Positions 31,752-40,124 of a stretch of DNA of 42,288 bases are shown piece after piece. The notes under the pieces are model-generated. The model made no database searches, was not told the DNA's origin, and saw nothing but the letters and a program-made list of their open reading frames with translations. Every line of letters starts with the position of its first letter. Position 1 is the stretch's first letter. A program made the translations under genes and the position numbers. The stretch comes from Aneurinibacillus terranovensis DSM 18919 (GTDB lineage Bacteria > Bacillota > Bacilli > Aneurinibacillales > Aneurinibacillaceae): the NCBI RefSeq assembly GCF_000430625.1, contig NZ_AUMJ01000052.1, forward strand, positions 1-42,288. Reading direction: 5' to 3'.

Positions 31752-32479
31752 TGTTTATTCGCTCCTTCCGCATTGGATGGTGTTCCTGATGGGGGTACGG
31801 ACTGTGGGTTCGGGACTCGTGTTTTTTCGACCTGTTCATACTCTTTTTGGACAATCACAGCACGAATACGACCGGTATCAATCGAACGAGCGATATCCGG
31901 AAAATCTTCTTTTTTGACGGCTACATACATCCGGGCTGTCCCATCATCTTTTTTATCGATACCCAAAACCGGCACATATTGCGCCACATATTTAGAAATG
32001 ATTTGGTTATTTTGCATATTAAAGACACCGTTTAAATGAATGGTATCCCCGGGATTGATTTGGGCACCAATATCATTCGCCGACAAAGGAATCGAGGCAG
32101 CTACCAGGCTGCTGTTCTTTAGTGAATACAAAAGAGCCTCCAAGGTCGCTCCTTTTAAAGAAATTAAATGGCCTTTTTGTATGTTCGTTTCGGGAAGTAA
32201 ACCAAGAGCCGTTCGCTTTCCGATCACTTCGTTATATTGATTTTCTCCAAAGGTACCCTCAATCACTGACGTAGCTGGCACACTTTTTATCGTGATCATT
32301 TCCGGCGTGATCACCGTATAAGGCGGAATGTACTTGGTCGTTTGAACCACTTTCACTTCATTTTTCATCGCGTTGACCGTGGCATTCACTTTGACGGCCA
32401 AAATGGCCGCAAAAACCAGAGCGAAAAGTAAAAACCAGGTACTCTTCTTATTTATGCTCATATTCATCTTCAACAGCAT
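31748..32479 (-). CDS. cpaB: CpaB/RcpC-like pilus assembly protein with SAF domain
   Basis: The 243-residue protein has an N-terminal membrane helix (STWFLLFALVFAAILAVKV) and a SAF domain (TTKYIPPYTVITPEMITIKS, then GKRTALGLLPETNIQKGHLI). The C-terminal RcpC-type part contains SIPLSANDIGAQINPGDTIH. In Tad systems this protein sits in the envelope and guides the pilus. It shares its first base with the stop codon of the CpaE gene and overlaps TadA by 4 bases. This family was described in diderms; here it is presumably an extracytoplasmic wall-spanning component. Confidence 0.8.
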   Translation of the reverse strand: MLLKMNMSINKKSTWFLLFALVFAAILAVKVNATVNAMKNEVKVVQTTKYIPPYTVITPEMITIKSVPATSVIEGTFGENQYNEVIGKRTALGLLPETNIQKGHLISLKGATLEALLYSLKNSSLVAASIPLSANDIGAQINPGDTIHLNGVFNMQNNQIISKYVAQYVPVLGIDKKDDGTARMYVAVKKEDFPDIARSIDTGRIRAVIVQKEYEQVEKTRVPNPQSVPPSGTPSNAEGANKQ

Positions 32480-33816
32480 TACCCCCTACTGAAAAATGGA
32501 AGGGAAATCCTCCATGTTCTCCGTTTTTGTTTTTCCTCAACCTCTACACTCTCGATATCAATGGCTAATAATTTTCTCAGAACCGATTGGAGTTCCCGAG
32601 AAAATGGATCTTTCGGACGTGAAAGAACAACCGGATCCCCTTCCTCGCTGCACCGTTGAAGTTGACGGCTATAACTAAGCGTACCAACGGGAATAGGTTT
32701 CAGTTTCTCCGCAATGAATTCAGCGTCTCCATTTTTGGCGATGTTTGTTGGGTCATTGAGAATGATTTTAATTTTTTCAGGCTGGATACCGAGTCGAATA
32801 AAGCGATTCACCGTTTGGCGATGACGTTCCAGGGAAGTTTGATCGGAAGTCATCACGTAAAGAATATAGTCTACACTTTTTAATATCTTGATGTTACTCT
32901 TGGTAAAATTACCATCGGTGTCAAAAATAATCGTTGAGAAACATTTGGCCAAGTTTCTTTGAATTTTTTGAAACAATTCTTCTTTCAGGGGATGTCCCAG
33001 ATAATCCATAGGGCTAGGCAAACAATACAACCCACTTCGGTGCTTGCCTAGTGAATGCAAAATCGTCTTTTCATCCATGTCATCGGGAAAATTCATCCAA
33101 TCAATCACGGAAAAGTGAGCGTTAATTTTCAAAATTGAGCTGATCACCCCTTGGTGTACGTCCGTATCGACCAGAACCGTTGTCCTTCCGCTTTTCAGAA
33201 AGCTCCCACCCACATTCACCGCAATATTGCTCTTTCCTACGCCCCCCTTCGCACTATACACGGCATAGGTAGTAGGGCGCTGTGAAAGCGTGATGCTTTG
33301 TGACGGAACAGTGGATTGGACCGGTTGCCCTCCGAATGTAAAATTTTTCTCTTCACCTGCAGGTGGATGCTGACGAATGGTAAACAGTGTTTCCTCCTTG
33401 GGTTCCTGAATCTCCAACGAAGGATAGAAGGTTTTCACATATTGCATGGCTTCTTCTCTTTTCGTTGCAACATTTATGACTACTTGCAACTGTTTCGGCC
33501 CGTATCGACCAATCAGAAAGTCATAGACCCCCAATCGGAACACGTCCTGGATAATTTCTTCATCCCCTTCCCCCAATAGTAAAAGAATCGGTCGGATTCT
33601 TTTCTGTTTGGCTTCGAACAGGATGGCAGAAAGGGGTAAGGGGCCGGGTAAAAATCGATTGATTAACAAAACATCGGCATTTGTTTCCTGATCGAGCCAC
33701 TTTGCTAACGACATCTGATCCCGGGCCACAGTACGGATTTCAAGTCCCCAGGATGCCGCGTTCTCCTCTAAATACTTATCAATCGATTCTTCACAGGTAG
33801 CCAAAATCACTTTCAT
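32479..33816 (-). CDS. cpaE: CpaE/TadZ-like pilus localisation ATPase
   Basis: The 445-residue protein has an N-terminal receiver-like domain (about 1-125: ADVLLINRFLPGPLPLSAIL, VFRLGVYDFLIGRYGPKQL) and a MinD/ParA-type ATPase with canonical Walker A AVYSAKGGVGKSNIAVNVGG. Switch residues are LVDTDVHQGVISSIL, and IIFDTDGNFTKSN matches the Walker B. It contrasts with the paralogue at 16.4 kb whose P-loop Lys is Gln. It overlaps both neighbours by 1 to 4 bases. It probably sets the position of the pilus or channel. Confidence 0.8.
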   Translation of the reverse strand: MKVILATCEESIDKYLEENAASWGLEIRTVARDQMSLAKWLDQETNADVLLINRFLPGPLPLSAILFEAKQKRIRPILLLLGEGDEEIIQDVFRLGVYDFLIGRYGPKQLQVVINVATKREEAMQYVKTFYPSLEIQEPKEETLFTIRQHPPAGEEKNFTFGGQPVQSTVPSQSITLSQRPTTYAVYSAKGGVGKSNIAVNVGGSFLKSGRTTVLVDTDVHQGVISSILKINAHFSVIDWMNFPDDMDEKTILHSLGKHRSGLYCLPSPMDYLGHPLKEELFQKIQRNLAKCFSTIIFDTDGNFTKSNIKILKSVDYILYVMTSDQTSLERHRQTVNRFIRLGIQPEKIKIILNDPTNIAKNGDAEFIAEKLKPIPVGTLSYSRQLQRCSEEGDPVVLSRPKDPFSRELQSVLRKLLAIDIESVEVEEKQKRRTWRISLPFFSRG

Positions 33817-35687
33817 ACGAAAAGTCCTCCTTCCAATTCAAACAGGTCGAAGTATTGTCTCTCTGAGTTAGGTTGTAAAACAAAAGGTCGACCTTTATAG
33901 AGGGATTGAAGAGCGCCCTCAAAACGAGGAATTAAAAGCTTCGGCGCACATCCCAATTCGTCTGTAAATGGAATGTCGATCCCCTCCTCCTTCTGATTCC
34001 ATACGACTACCGGCTCACAATATTGATTCAATTCCTTCCAATCTTTCTTCCACTGACGAAAATGATAGTAGTTTGAATCAAACACAGCATACACCTGGGT
34101 TGCTTTCTCACAATTTTTTTTGAGAAGGGGGTTTCTAAGGGGAACATCCATCACAATGGTTTTCGTGGATAACAGTTGATCAAGATTCTCCCAAAAGTTC
34201 GCTGTCATCTCGGGTGTAATTTGCACATCCTCAACATCCGGATCCAAGCCATAAATTTCAAGACTTGGTGCATAGGGGGGACAATATCCATTGGCTGCCT
34301 CATTATGAAACAAGGAGAGCAATCCTTGTTCGTGTTCTGGTAGATTGGCCCAAGTATGCAACCCCCGGTTCGGCAGGTCAAAATCAATTAATACCGTTGG
34401 TGTTCTTCGTGAAGAAATAACGGCCGTATTCAAAGCTAAAAAGCTTTTTCCTGTAGGAAGACGAGAGACAAAAAGAAAGAGACCGGATCCATTGGGGAGG
34501 GGGGTCTCTTTCTCAAGGGCAATAGGTTCACGAATGGAAAAGGCTTGTTCGAAGTCCTCTGCTCTTGCCTCTTCCTGATGATGAATCGAAAACATTACAT
34601 TCTCCTCCTCAACTTCAACTCCAGCTTCCATTTCCAGATCCACTAGGTCTGCTGGTATAAAAATTCGCTGAAGGATTTCCTCTTGCGACATGATTGGATC
34701 ATCCAGCGTTTCTTTCTCTTGTTTTCTTATAAAAAACTGAAAGATAGCAAGGAGCCAATTTTTAATTTTTGTAAAGAAAGACTCTTTTTCTTCTACTATT
34801 TTTTCCTGTACTGGTTCCTCCTTTACGAAGGACTCAGGTAAAATAGGTTCCCGGATGGAAAATTCTACGATTCCATCCTTTAACTTCTCTTCCCGCCAAA
34901 GGGAAGGGACATATTGATGCAATAAAGACGGTGAGATATCAGCAAGAATTATGGCATGAATCGAACAGGCAGAAAGAGCGACAATGGCTTGACTAGCCAG
35001 GCTCATGAGTTGTTCTTTTACAGCTTGCTTTTCTTCTTTCGGATTCGAAAGAGAGAGTCGCAGTGTGTAGGTGACTTTCCTCGATGCACCTGCCACAGAT
35101 CCCTGCTGATGAAGCCATAGTCTCTCTCGACCGATTTCTGCAAGCCCGGATGAAATCTTCCCTTTTTCTATTTCTTCCTGTTGCCTTCTCCATTCCGTGG
35201 TAGGTAAATGTTTATCCTGTTCGGCAAAAATCATGATTCCGACGCCTTCATCCATAAGATTTTGAATCAAAGGTTGAAAGCCGGACCATACGAGCACTTC
35301 CTGCTCTTCCGGAGGAAGATGCTCCCATCCCTCCATCGAAGCCTCAAGGAAAATCATCCAGTCACCATTTTTGGTTTCGATGCAAGGGGCTTCAACCGAC
35401 TGAATTGGAAAAAATAAATCCAATTTCTTTCCTTCATACAGTTTAGGTTCTTTTCGATACCTTCGGTTTTTCCTCAATATATCAGGCAAGCCAACGGCAA
35501 TCGCACCCGAAGCCACGAGAGCCGGTATGATAAAAATAAAAAATTTAAAACCAAGAGGAAGAGGAAGAGATAAAAAGAAAAGAACTGCTACACCTAAAAT
35601 AATAAGAATCCGGATAAACTCCTGGATGGTAAGCCCGCCCAGCTGGATATCCTCCCGGATATCTTCCGTAAAATAAATCTTTTTCAT
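33813..35687 (-). CDS. fusion of PrgI/VirB3-like N-terminus with VirB4-N-like and ParA/MinD-like domains
   Basis: In this 624-residue protein residues 1-80 resemble PrgI/VirB3 proteins: IYFTEDIREDIQLGGLTIQE followed by two hydrophobic helices (27-46 and 47-66). Residues 95-265 look like the N-terminal, non-ATPase part of VirB4 (FPIQSVEAPCIETKNGDWMI, ... RLSLSNPKEEKQAVKEQL). A charged linker with an amphipathic segment follows (305-320). Residues 400-624 have a MinD-like fold with a degenerate P-loop SRLPTGKS (408-415) and VLIDFDLPNRG. True VirB4 is a separate gene 17 kb away. It overlaps CpaE by 4 bases and the VirB6-like gene by 4 bases. The ATG at 35687 was chosen over a TTG at 35696. I know of no described protein with this order. 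Confidence 0.65.
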   Translation of the reverse strand: MKKIYFTEDIREDIQLGGLTIQEFIRILIILGVAVLFFLSLPLPLGFKFFIFIIPALVASGAIAVGLPDILRKNRRYRKEPKLYEGKKLDLFFPIQSVEAPCIETKNGDWMIFLEASMEGWEHLPPEEQEVLVWSGFQPLIQNLMDEGVGIMIFAEQDKHLPTTEWRRQQEEIEKGKISSGLAEIGRERLWLHQQGSVAGASRKVTYTLRLSLSNPKEEKQAVKEQLMSLASQAIVALSACSIHAIILADISPSLLHQYVPSLWREEKLKDGIVEFSIREPILPESFVKEEPVQEKIVEEKESFFTKIKNWLLAIFQFFIRKQEKETLDDPIMSQEEILQRIFIPADLVDLEMEAGVEVEEENVMFSIHHQEEARAEDFEQAFSIREPIALEKETPLPNGSGLFLFVSRLPTGKSFLALNTAVISSRRTPTVLIDFDLPNRGLHTWANLPEHEQGLLSLFHNEAANGYCPPYAPSLEIYGLDPDVEDVQITPEMTANFWENLDQLLSTKTIVMDVPLRNPLLKKNCEKATQVYAVFDSNYYHFRQWKKDWKELNQYCEPVVVWNQKEEGIDIPFTDELGCAPKLLIPRFEGALQSLYKGRPFVLQPNSERQYFDLFELEGGLFV

Positions 35688-37861
35688 GCCTTCCAAAGCC
35701 CCATTTCTACGCCATCTTTAGGCTTGTTGCTCGTCTTCATGGGGACCCCTTTTTCAATCACAACGTATCCTCCATCCGTAGTAGTCCAGAAGCGAGGACG
35801 ATCCACATTCGTCGACTGTGTAAAAAGTTTCTGTACCTCTTTTTCCTTCTGTTCGTCTCCCTTCTCTACAAAGGCATGAATAGAACCATTCTCGTCTTTT
35901 TGGTAAACGATTTTTTTAGCTTCCATTTCTTTTTTCAGTGAAGAAATCGAATTCTCCTTGCTTTGAATTTCCTCTTGAAGAGAACGCTTCTTTTCATACA
36001 ACTCATTCATTTGTTTTGTGAGATAATCCCGATGAGCTACCATAACCTGCATCGAGTCTGGTTCCTTTGTCACTTTCATTTGTTCGGTGACGCCCTTGAG
36101 TTCCTCCTGGGCCATTTTTTGCTGTTCTTCAATTTGAGACAAGTCTTCTTTCTTTTTCTTTAAGGACTTGTTTTCATTTTCAATGGGTGTAAGCAGTTTT
36201 TTATTGTGTTCAACAATTCTATTTTCAATTTCGTGTACATTGTGCTGCGTTTCAAATACTCGATAGTCGCCAGATAGTGTATATCCATCCTGCAAGGTCA
36301 TGTCCAGCTGTCGAGTCTCCGTTGTAAACGAGGGTTGTACTTTTCCCATCTTATTTGTGTAGGAAAAAGAAGAGCCATCAATTGGGGATTTACCCACAAT
36401 TTTCTCCCAAAGGCTATCATTGTTCCTTGGTTTCAACTTGTCCCCTTTTTCCATCCATTTTTCCGCTCGTTTTCCACTGGATTCGCTAAAATCGTCTAAT
36501 TTATTCACCATTTTGGAAAACATATCGTCGTTGTCTTTCGAAATCGGTATCCCAAAATTAGAAGCCACTTGCTTTAAAACCCCCGATGCCTTTTTCGTTG
36601 AGTTGCTCACGTTTTTCAGAACACTCGCCCCATTCAAATATACGGGATGCGCAGCTGCTTGAAGGACCGGGCGCCAATAAATAAACCAAGTCACAATCAA
36701 CAATACGATAATCACGATGGTATTGAGTGCCGGTGCTGAGACTAAATCTAAGACCGCATCACTGGCCGGCTTTTCAAGCTGTCTATCCGCCATCCATTGC
36801 CAGGAAAAGGAGTAAATAAATTTGATGACAAAGCATCGAAAAATCAAGTGACCCCATCCTATCATGGGCTCTGGACGACCGGATAACGCACTCCAAGAAG
36901 ACCAAAAAGGAGAGAAAATAGCCAAAGCAATAATGACACCGTACATCAGCAGTGTAGAAATCGAAAGCACGAGTAAAAGCAACCCTTGTATTTGAGAAAA
37001 CCACAGCCCGCAAATTTTCAGCAGCGATCTCATCAGCGTTTGATCTCCATCAGGCCCGACAAGGATTAAGTAAATGGCCTGCTCTCCGCTCATATTGTCA
37101 AAGGAGACTTTAAATCCCTGCAGCTGCTGACTTTTTGCACTGGAAAGATGGGCGTTGATTTGGGAAAACGTGTCCGTCAAGGACTGCGATAAGATGAAAT
37201 TGCAAATCTTGATCCCATAGTCAAACAGCGTGAGGGAATAGAAGGAAAACAGCATGGAAAGTGAAAGGACCCATAACACGCTCTTGGCTTGATCAATACG
37301 AATCCCCCTCATGATTCGATAGGCATTCACCATAATTCCAAGCATCAAAAACGGAATGGTACACCAGAGCACAGCCCCCCAGCTGCTATGAATCCAGTTG
37401 CCCTGTTGAACAAAGGTAGGGATTTTGACAAATGCAAATCCCAGCACTTTCAGCCACATGTTTAAGATTTCCTGCATCCAATCGGCTATCCAGTTCAGGA
37501 AGAACTCTTTGATGGCCTCGCCGGTCATGATCTTTTTGATATTATCAACGAGTTCCTTTATGGACGAAATTAAACCGCTCAGCCAGCCGCTATCTTCTCC
37601 TCCCCCACCCCCTCCGCTCTGACTTTTTATAGCTTTCGTGTCCGTTGATGCCTTTGTTGCATCGGATTTAAAGGATCCTGAATAGGGCGATAGCTTGGAA
37701 GCAGCGGTTGTGGTCGATGATTTTGACGATGTTGAAGTGGATTTAGAAGATGTGGACCCACCTCCTGTCGTTGCTGCCGTTGCAACAAAAGACTGCATCA
37801 AAAAAAAGAGAAAGAATGTGATTAGTAGGCTTATACCGACAATTTTCCTTCTTAATTTCAT
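35684..37861 (-). CDS. VirB6/TrbL-like polytopic channel protein with coiled-coil tail
   Basis: The 725-residue protein has a signal-peptide-like N-terminus (MKLRRKIVGISLLITFFLFF), a Ser/Thr/Gly-rich stretch (30-95), and then about six membrane helices between 120 and 420 (e.g. WGAVLWCTIPFLMLGIMVNA, GVIIALAIFSPFWSSWSALS). A cytoplasmic or surface tail from 430 contains a long Glu/Lys-rich coiled coil (about 555-680). This matches the Gram-positive TrbL/VirB6 type that lines the mating channel. The ATG follows GGGGGTG. The tail is unusually long and may contact the cytosolic ATPases. Confidence 0.7.
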   Translation of the reverse strand: MKLRRKIVGISLLITFFLFFLMQSFVATAATTGGGSTSSKSTSTSSKSSTTTAASKLSPYSGSFKSDATKASTDTKAIKSQSGGGGGGEDSGWLSGLISSIKELVDNIKKIMTGEAIKEFFLNWIADWMQEILNMWLKVLGFAFVKIPTFVQQGNWIHSSWGAVLWCTIPFLMLGIMVNAYRIMRGIRIDQAKSVLWVLSLSMLFSFYSLTLFDYGIKICNFILSQSLTDTFSQINAHLSSAKSQQLQGFKVSFDNMSGEQAIYLILVGPDGDQTLMRSLLKICGLWFSQIQGLLLLVLSISTLLMYGVIIALAIFSPFWSSWSALSGRPEPMIGWGHLIFRCFVIKFIYSFSWQWMADRQLEKPASDAVLDLVSAPALNTIVIIVLLIVTWFIYWRPVLQAAAHPVYLNGASVLKNVSNSTKKASGVLKQVASNFGIPISKDNDDMFSKMVNKLDDFSESSGKRAEKWMEKGDKLKPRNNDSLWEKIVGKSPIDGSSFSYTNKMGKVQPSFTTETRQLDMTLQDGYTLSGDYRVFETQHNVHEIENRIVEHNKKLLTPIENENKSLKKKKEDLSQIEEQQKMAQEELKGVTEQMKVTKEPDSMQVMVAHRDYLTKQMNELYEKKRSLQEEIQSKENSISSLKKEMEAKKIVYQKDENGSIHAFVEKGDEQKEKEVQKLFTQSTNVDRPRFWTTTDGGYVVIEKGVPMKTSNKPKDGVEMGLWKA

Positions 37862-37879
37862 ACTTTCACCCCCTTTTTT

Positions 37880-38416
37880 TCAACTTCCTAAAATCTTAAT
37901 CGGTTGACTGCTGAGTGGAATATTTTCAAGGTCATCAATTTTCCATCCTAGACCGTCCATATAGAGAAGCTTGGTTTTAATCATCATGGTCGCGTTGCTG
38001 TTTTCTCCGTTATAAGAAAGAGTCTGGATAAATGTATTGATATACTCGACATGAGTTCGATCATGGGTATATTCATAGGTCTGCACATTCCTGACGCTTG
38101 CCGTTACATCCGCGCCTTTTTCGGGAATTTCCCCTCCGCTCGGATGTGCAGCCTGAAGCCCTTGACGAGTCATGATTTCTTTAATGTTTTTATATCGGTC
38201 GGCTGTATTTTGATAGTTGAAAAAGCGCTCGATGAATAAATCATTTACTTTCTTTGCGTCCACTTGGGTAACGCCGGAAAGCGAATCTACTTTTTCTTTA
38301 TAGCTTGCAACCAGCATTTTCTGTGCTTGAAGCTGCGACCATAAGATAAAGCAAACTATAGCAAGCGCTGCTATCACAAACAGGATAAGGACTGTCATTC
38401 TACCAGAACGCGCCAT
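37880..38416 (-). CDS. VirB8-like bitopic protein
   Basis: The 178-residue protein has one N-terminal helix (TVLILFVIAALAIVCFILWS), a short coiled region, and a C-terminal domain of about 130 residues ending in alternating beta-strands (YEYTHDRTHVEYINTFIQTL, then NATMMIKTKLLYMDGLGWKI) as in NTF2-like domains. The topology and gene position between the hydrolase and VirB6-like genes fit VirB8/TcpC. Sequence identity was not testable here. The ATG follows AGGAGGAG. Confidence 0.6.
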   Translation of the reverse strand: MARSGRMTVLILFVIAALAIVCFILWSQLQAQKMLVASYKEKVDSLSGVTQVDAKKVNDLFIERFFNYQNTADRYKNIKEIMTRQGLQAAHPSGGEIPEKGADVTASVRNVQTYEYTHDRTHVEYINTFIQTLSYNGENSNATMMIKTKLLYMDGLGWKIDDLENIPLSSQPIKILGS

Positions 38417-38427
38417 CTTGCTCCTCC

Positions 38428-39490
38428 TTATTTCACGCGCCTAAATCCTAGAAACGGATATAGCTTTTTCCATGCATCTACACTACTGTATTGAACCCCA
38501 CTATTATTACTGTTGATAAACTGCCCATTTCCTACATACATGCCAACATGGCTCGGTCCCGCTTTGTAGGTAGAGAAGAACACTAAATCCCCGGGTTTAA
38601 TTTGGGATTCGGGTACAGGAACGGTTTTATCGAACTGAGTTTGTGCATCTCCAGAAAGATTTTTTCCGATTTTTCCAAAGGCATATTCTATGAGGCCGCT
38701 GCAATCAAATCCTCCTGCTCCCGGGCTTCTTCCTCCCCACACATACGGCCAGCCTAAATACTGTCGCATAATATTATGAACAGCGTTCACGTCAAAAGAT
38801 TGTCCCCCTGCAGGAAAATTTCCAACGAGCACGCTTTCTGTACTGCCCTGGTAATACTGCAGGACATGATCCACATAATCCACATCACCATAGCTGCTCC
38901 AGCCTAATCTGGAGGCTTCCATATGGCTGAATTCGATGGCAACCTCTTTTGAATAGCCCCCTCGCGCTTTTGCATAATCGATAAATCCAGGGCCAAAATT
39001 GTAGCTTTGAAGGGCTAGTTTAATATCTCCTCCTGCTTTTTTTAAAAACTTCCGCAAAATGTTCCACCCCGACCTGTATTGAATACTCCGGATCGGTAAT
39101 TGCATTCGGGGGAAGACCAATGCTCTCACTACTCTGCATGACATCTAGTTCAGTGCCGGAACTTTCCTGTTGAATTAAAGCGAGGAGAATTCCTACATAA
39201 CTTTCCACACCGTATTGCTGCGCATATTTTGTGACTAACGGTTCCCATCGAAGAACTTCCTTTGATACCTTCGCACTCCCTCCCGGGGCAAGTTGGTACA
39301 TCCCTATCGTGTCCTGGTTATTAATAGAGCCGGAGAGGATAAGAAAAGACGTGAAAAGAACAAACAACAATAAGAAGATCGTCAAAACACCGGCCAGGAT
39401 AGGCAAATTGGCCATCGCTACTACCCAAAGCCAGGATTTCACCTTTTTTTTGACGACGTTTTTGGCCATATCGACCGATGTTTCAAGCAC
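38428..39490 (-). pseudogene. VirB1/CwlT-like lysozyme plus NlpC/P60 hydrolase, frameshifted
   Basis: Two overlapping frames together encode a bifunctional wall hydrolase. The upstream frame starts at GTG 39490 after GGGGGG, has a membrane helix (MANLPILAGVLTIFLLLFVL) and the goose-type lysozyme domain (LALIQQESSG with catalytic Glu, DVMQSSES). The downstream frame continues it (LALQSYNFGPGFIDYAKARG, GYSKEVAIEFSHM) and adds NlpC/P60 with Cys in FDCSGLIEYAF and His in SHVGMYVG. They are separated by a one-base shift at a run of seven A on the coding strand (39037-39043). CwlT-type enzymes open the wall for the mating channel. The shift may be a mutation, slippage or sequencing error. Confidence 0.8.
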
Positions 39491-39512
39491 ATAATCCCCC
39501 CTTTTTATAGAG

Positions 39513-39542
39513 AAAAGGCATGGACCCTCATCCATGCCTTTT
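39513..39542 (-). terminator. intercistronic hairpin after the VirB2-like gene
   Basis: A 12-bp perfect stem AAAAGGCATGGA/TCCATGCCTTTT with a 6-base loop starts 9 bp beyond the VirB2-like stop codon. It has only a short U-run. It probably attenuates transcription between the abundant small protein and the channel genes. Confidence 0.7.
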
Positions 39543-39550
39543 CTATGTGG

Positions 39551-40009
39551 TTAGCTTGTGAACAGGTGGACCCCCGCTTGAAATACCTTTCCGATGAAAA
39601 CCAAGACATCATACCAAACGCCGGTGATCCCAATAAGTACTACGACAATACCTATTCCCAGAGACTGAAACTTTTCCATAATCAGTCCCTTCCAGGACGC
39701 CCCTTTGATTAAATCTTTGGCATTTTTGAAACTGCCCCAGACCGCATAAAACAACAACCATACTCCAAAGATTGCAATAATATAGTTAAACAACTTAATG
39801 AATCCGGACATTTGTGTAGCCCCTTCGTTGACCGGCGGTTTGAATATCGAAGGGTCCGGAAGCTGGACGATATTGTCCCCCCCTGAATTTCCTGTGTTTG
39901 CTGCGTTTGCTGCCCAGGTAATCTCCGTAGATCCTATCCAAAATGCACACAAAAACAAGAGGGCCACTGCAACATAACGAACGGATTTTAACTCTTGTAA
40001 CGCCTTCAT
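39551..40009 (-). CDS. VirB2-like small membrane protein
   Basis: The 152-residue product has a signal peptide (VRYVAVALLFLCAFWIGSTE, cleavage near TWAANA), a hydrophilic segment (about 35-70) and two membrane helices (FIKLFNYIIAIFGVWLLFYA and GIGIVVVLIGITGVWYDVLV). This is the layout of conjugative pilin or TrbC-type proteins, although at 152 residues it is larger than usual. The ATG at 40009 sits 8 bases after AAAGGG, and an in-frame GTG at 40018 is the alternative. It is flanked by hairpins on both sides, consistent with a separately regulated and abundant product. Confidence 0.6.
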   Translation of the reverse strand: MKALQELKSVRYVAVALLFLCAFWIGSTEITWAANAANTGNSGGDNIVQLPDPSIFKPPVNEGATQMSGFIKLFNYIIAIFGVWLLFYAVWGSFKNAKDLIKGASWKGLIMEKFQSLGIGIVVVLIGITGVWYDVLVFIGKVFQAGVHLFTS

Positions 40010-40086
40010 CTTTTTCACCCTTTCTCTATTTTTTTATTTCTACTAAGTAAGGCTTTTTTCTACATCTTCCTCACCCCCCTTAACGC

Positions 40087-40122
40087 AAACAGCCAGGCTT
40101 CTCATAGAATACCTGGCTGTTT
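40087..40122 (-). terminator. hairpin after the FtsK-type gene
   Basis: An 11-bp stem AAACAGCCAGG/CCTGGCTGTTT with a 14-base loop starts just after the stop codon of the coupling ATPase gene. The U-run is short (TTT). It separates that gene from the VirB2-like gene. Confidence 0.7.
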
Positions 40123-40124
40123 GT

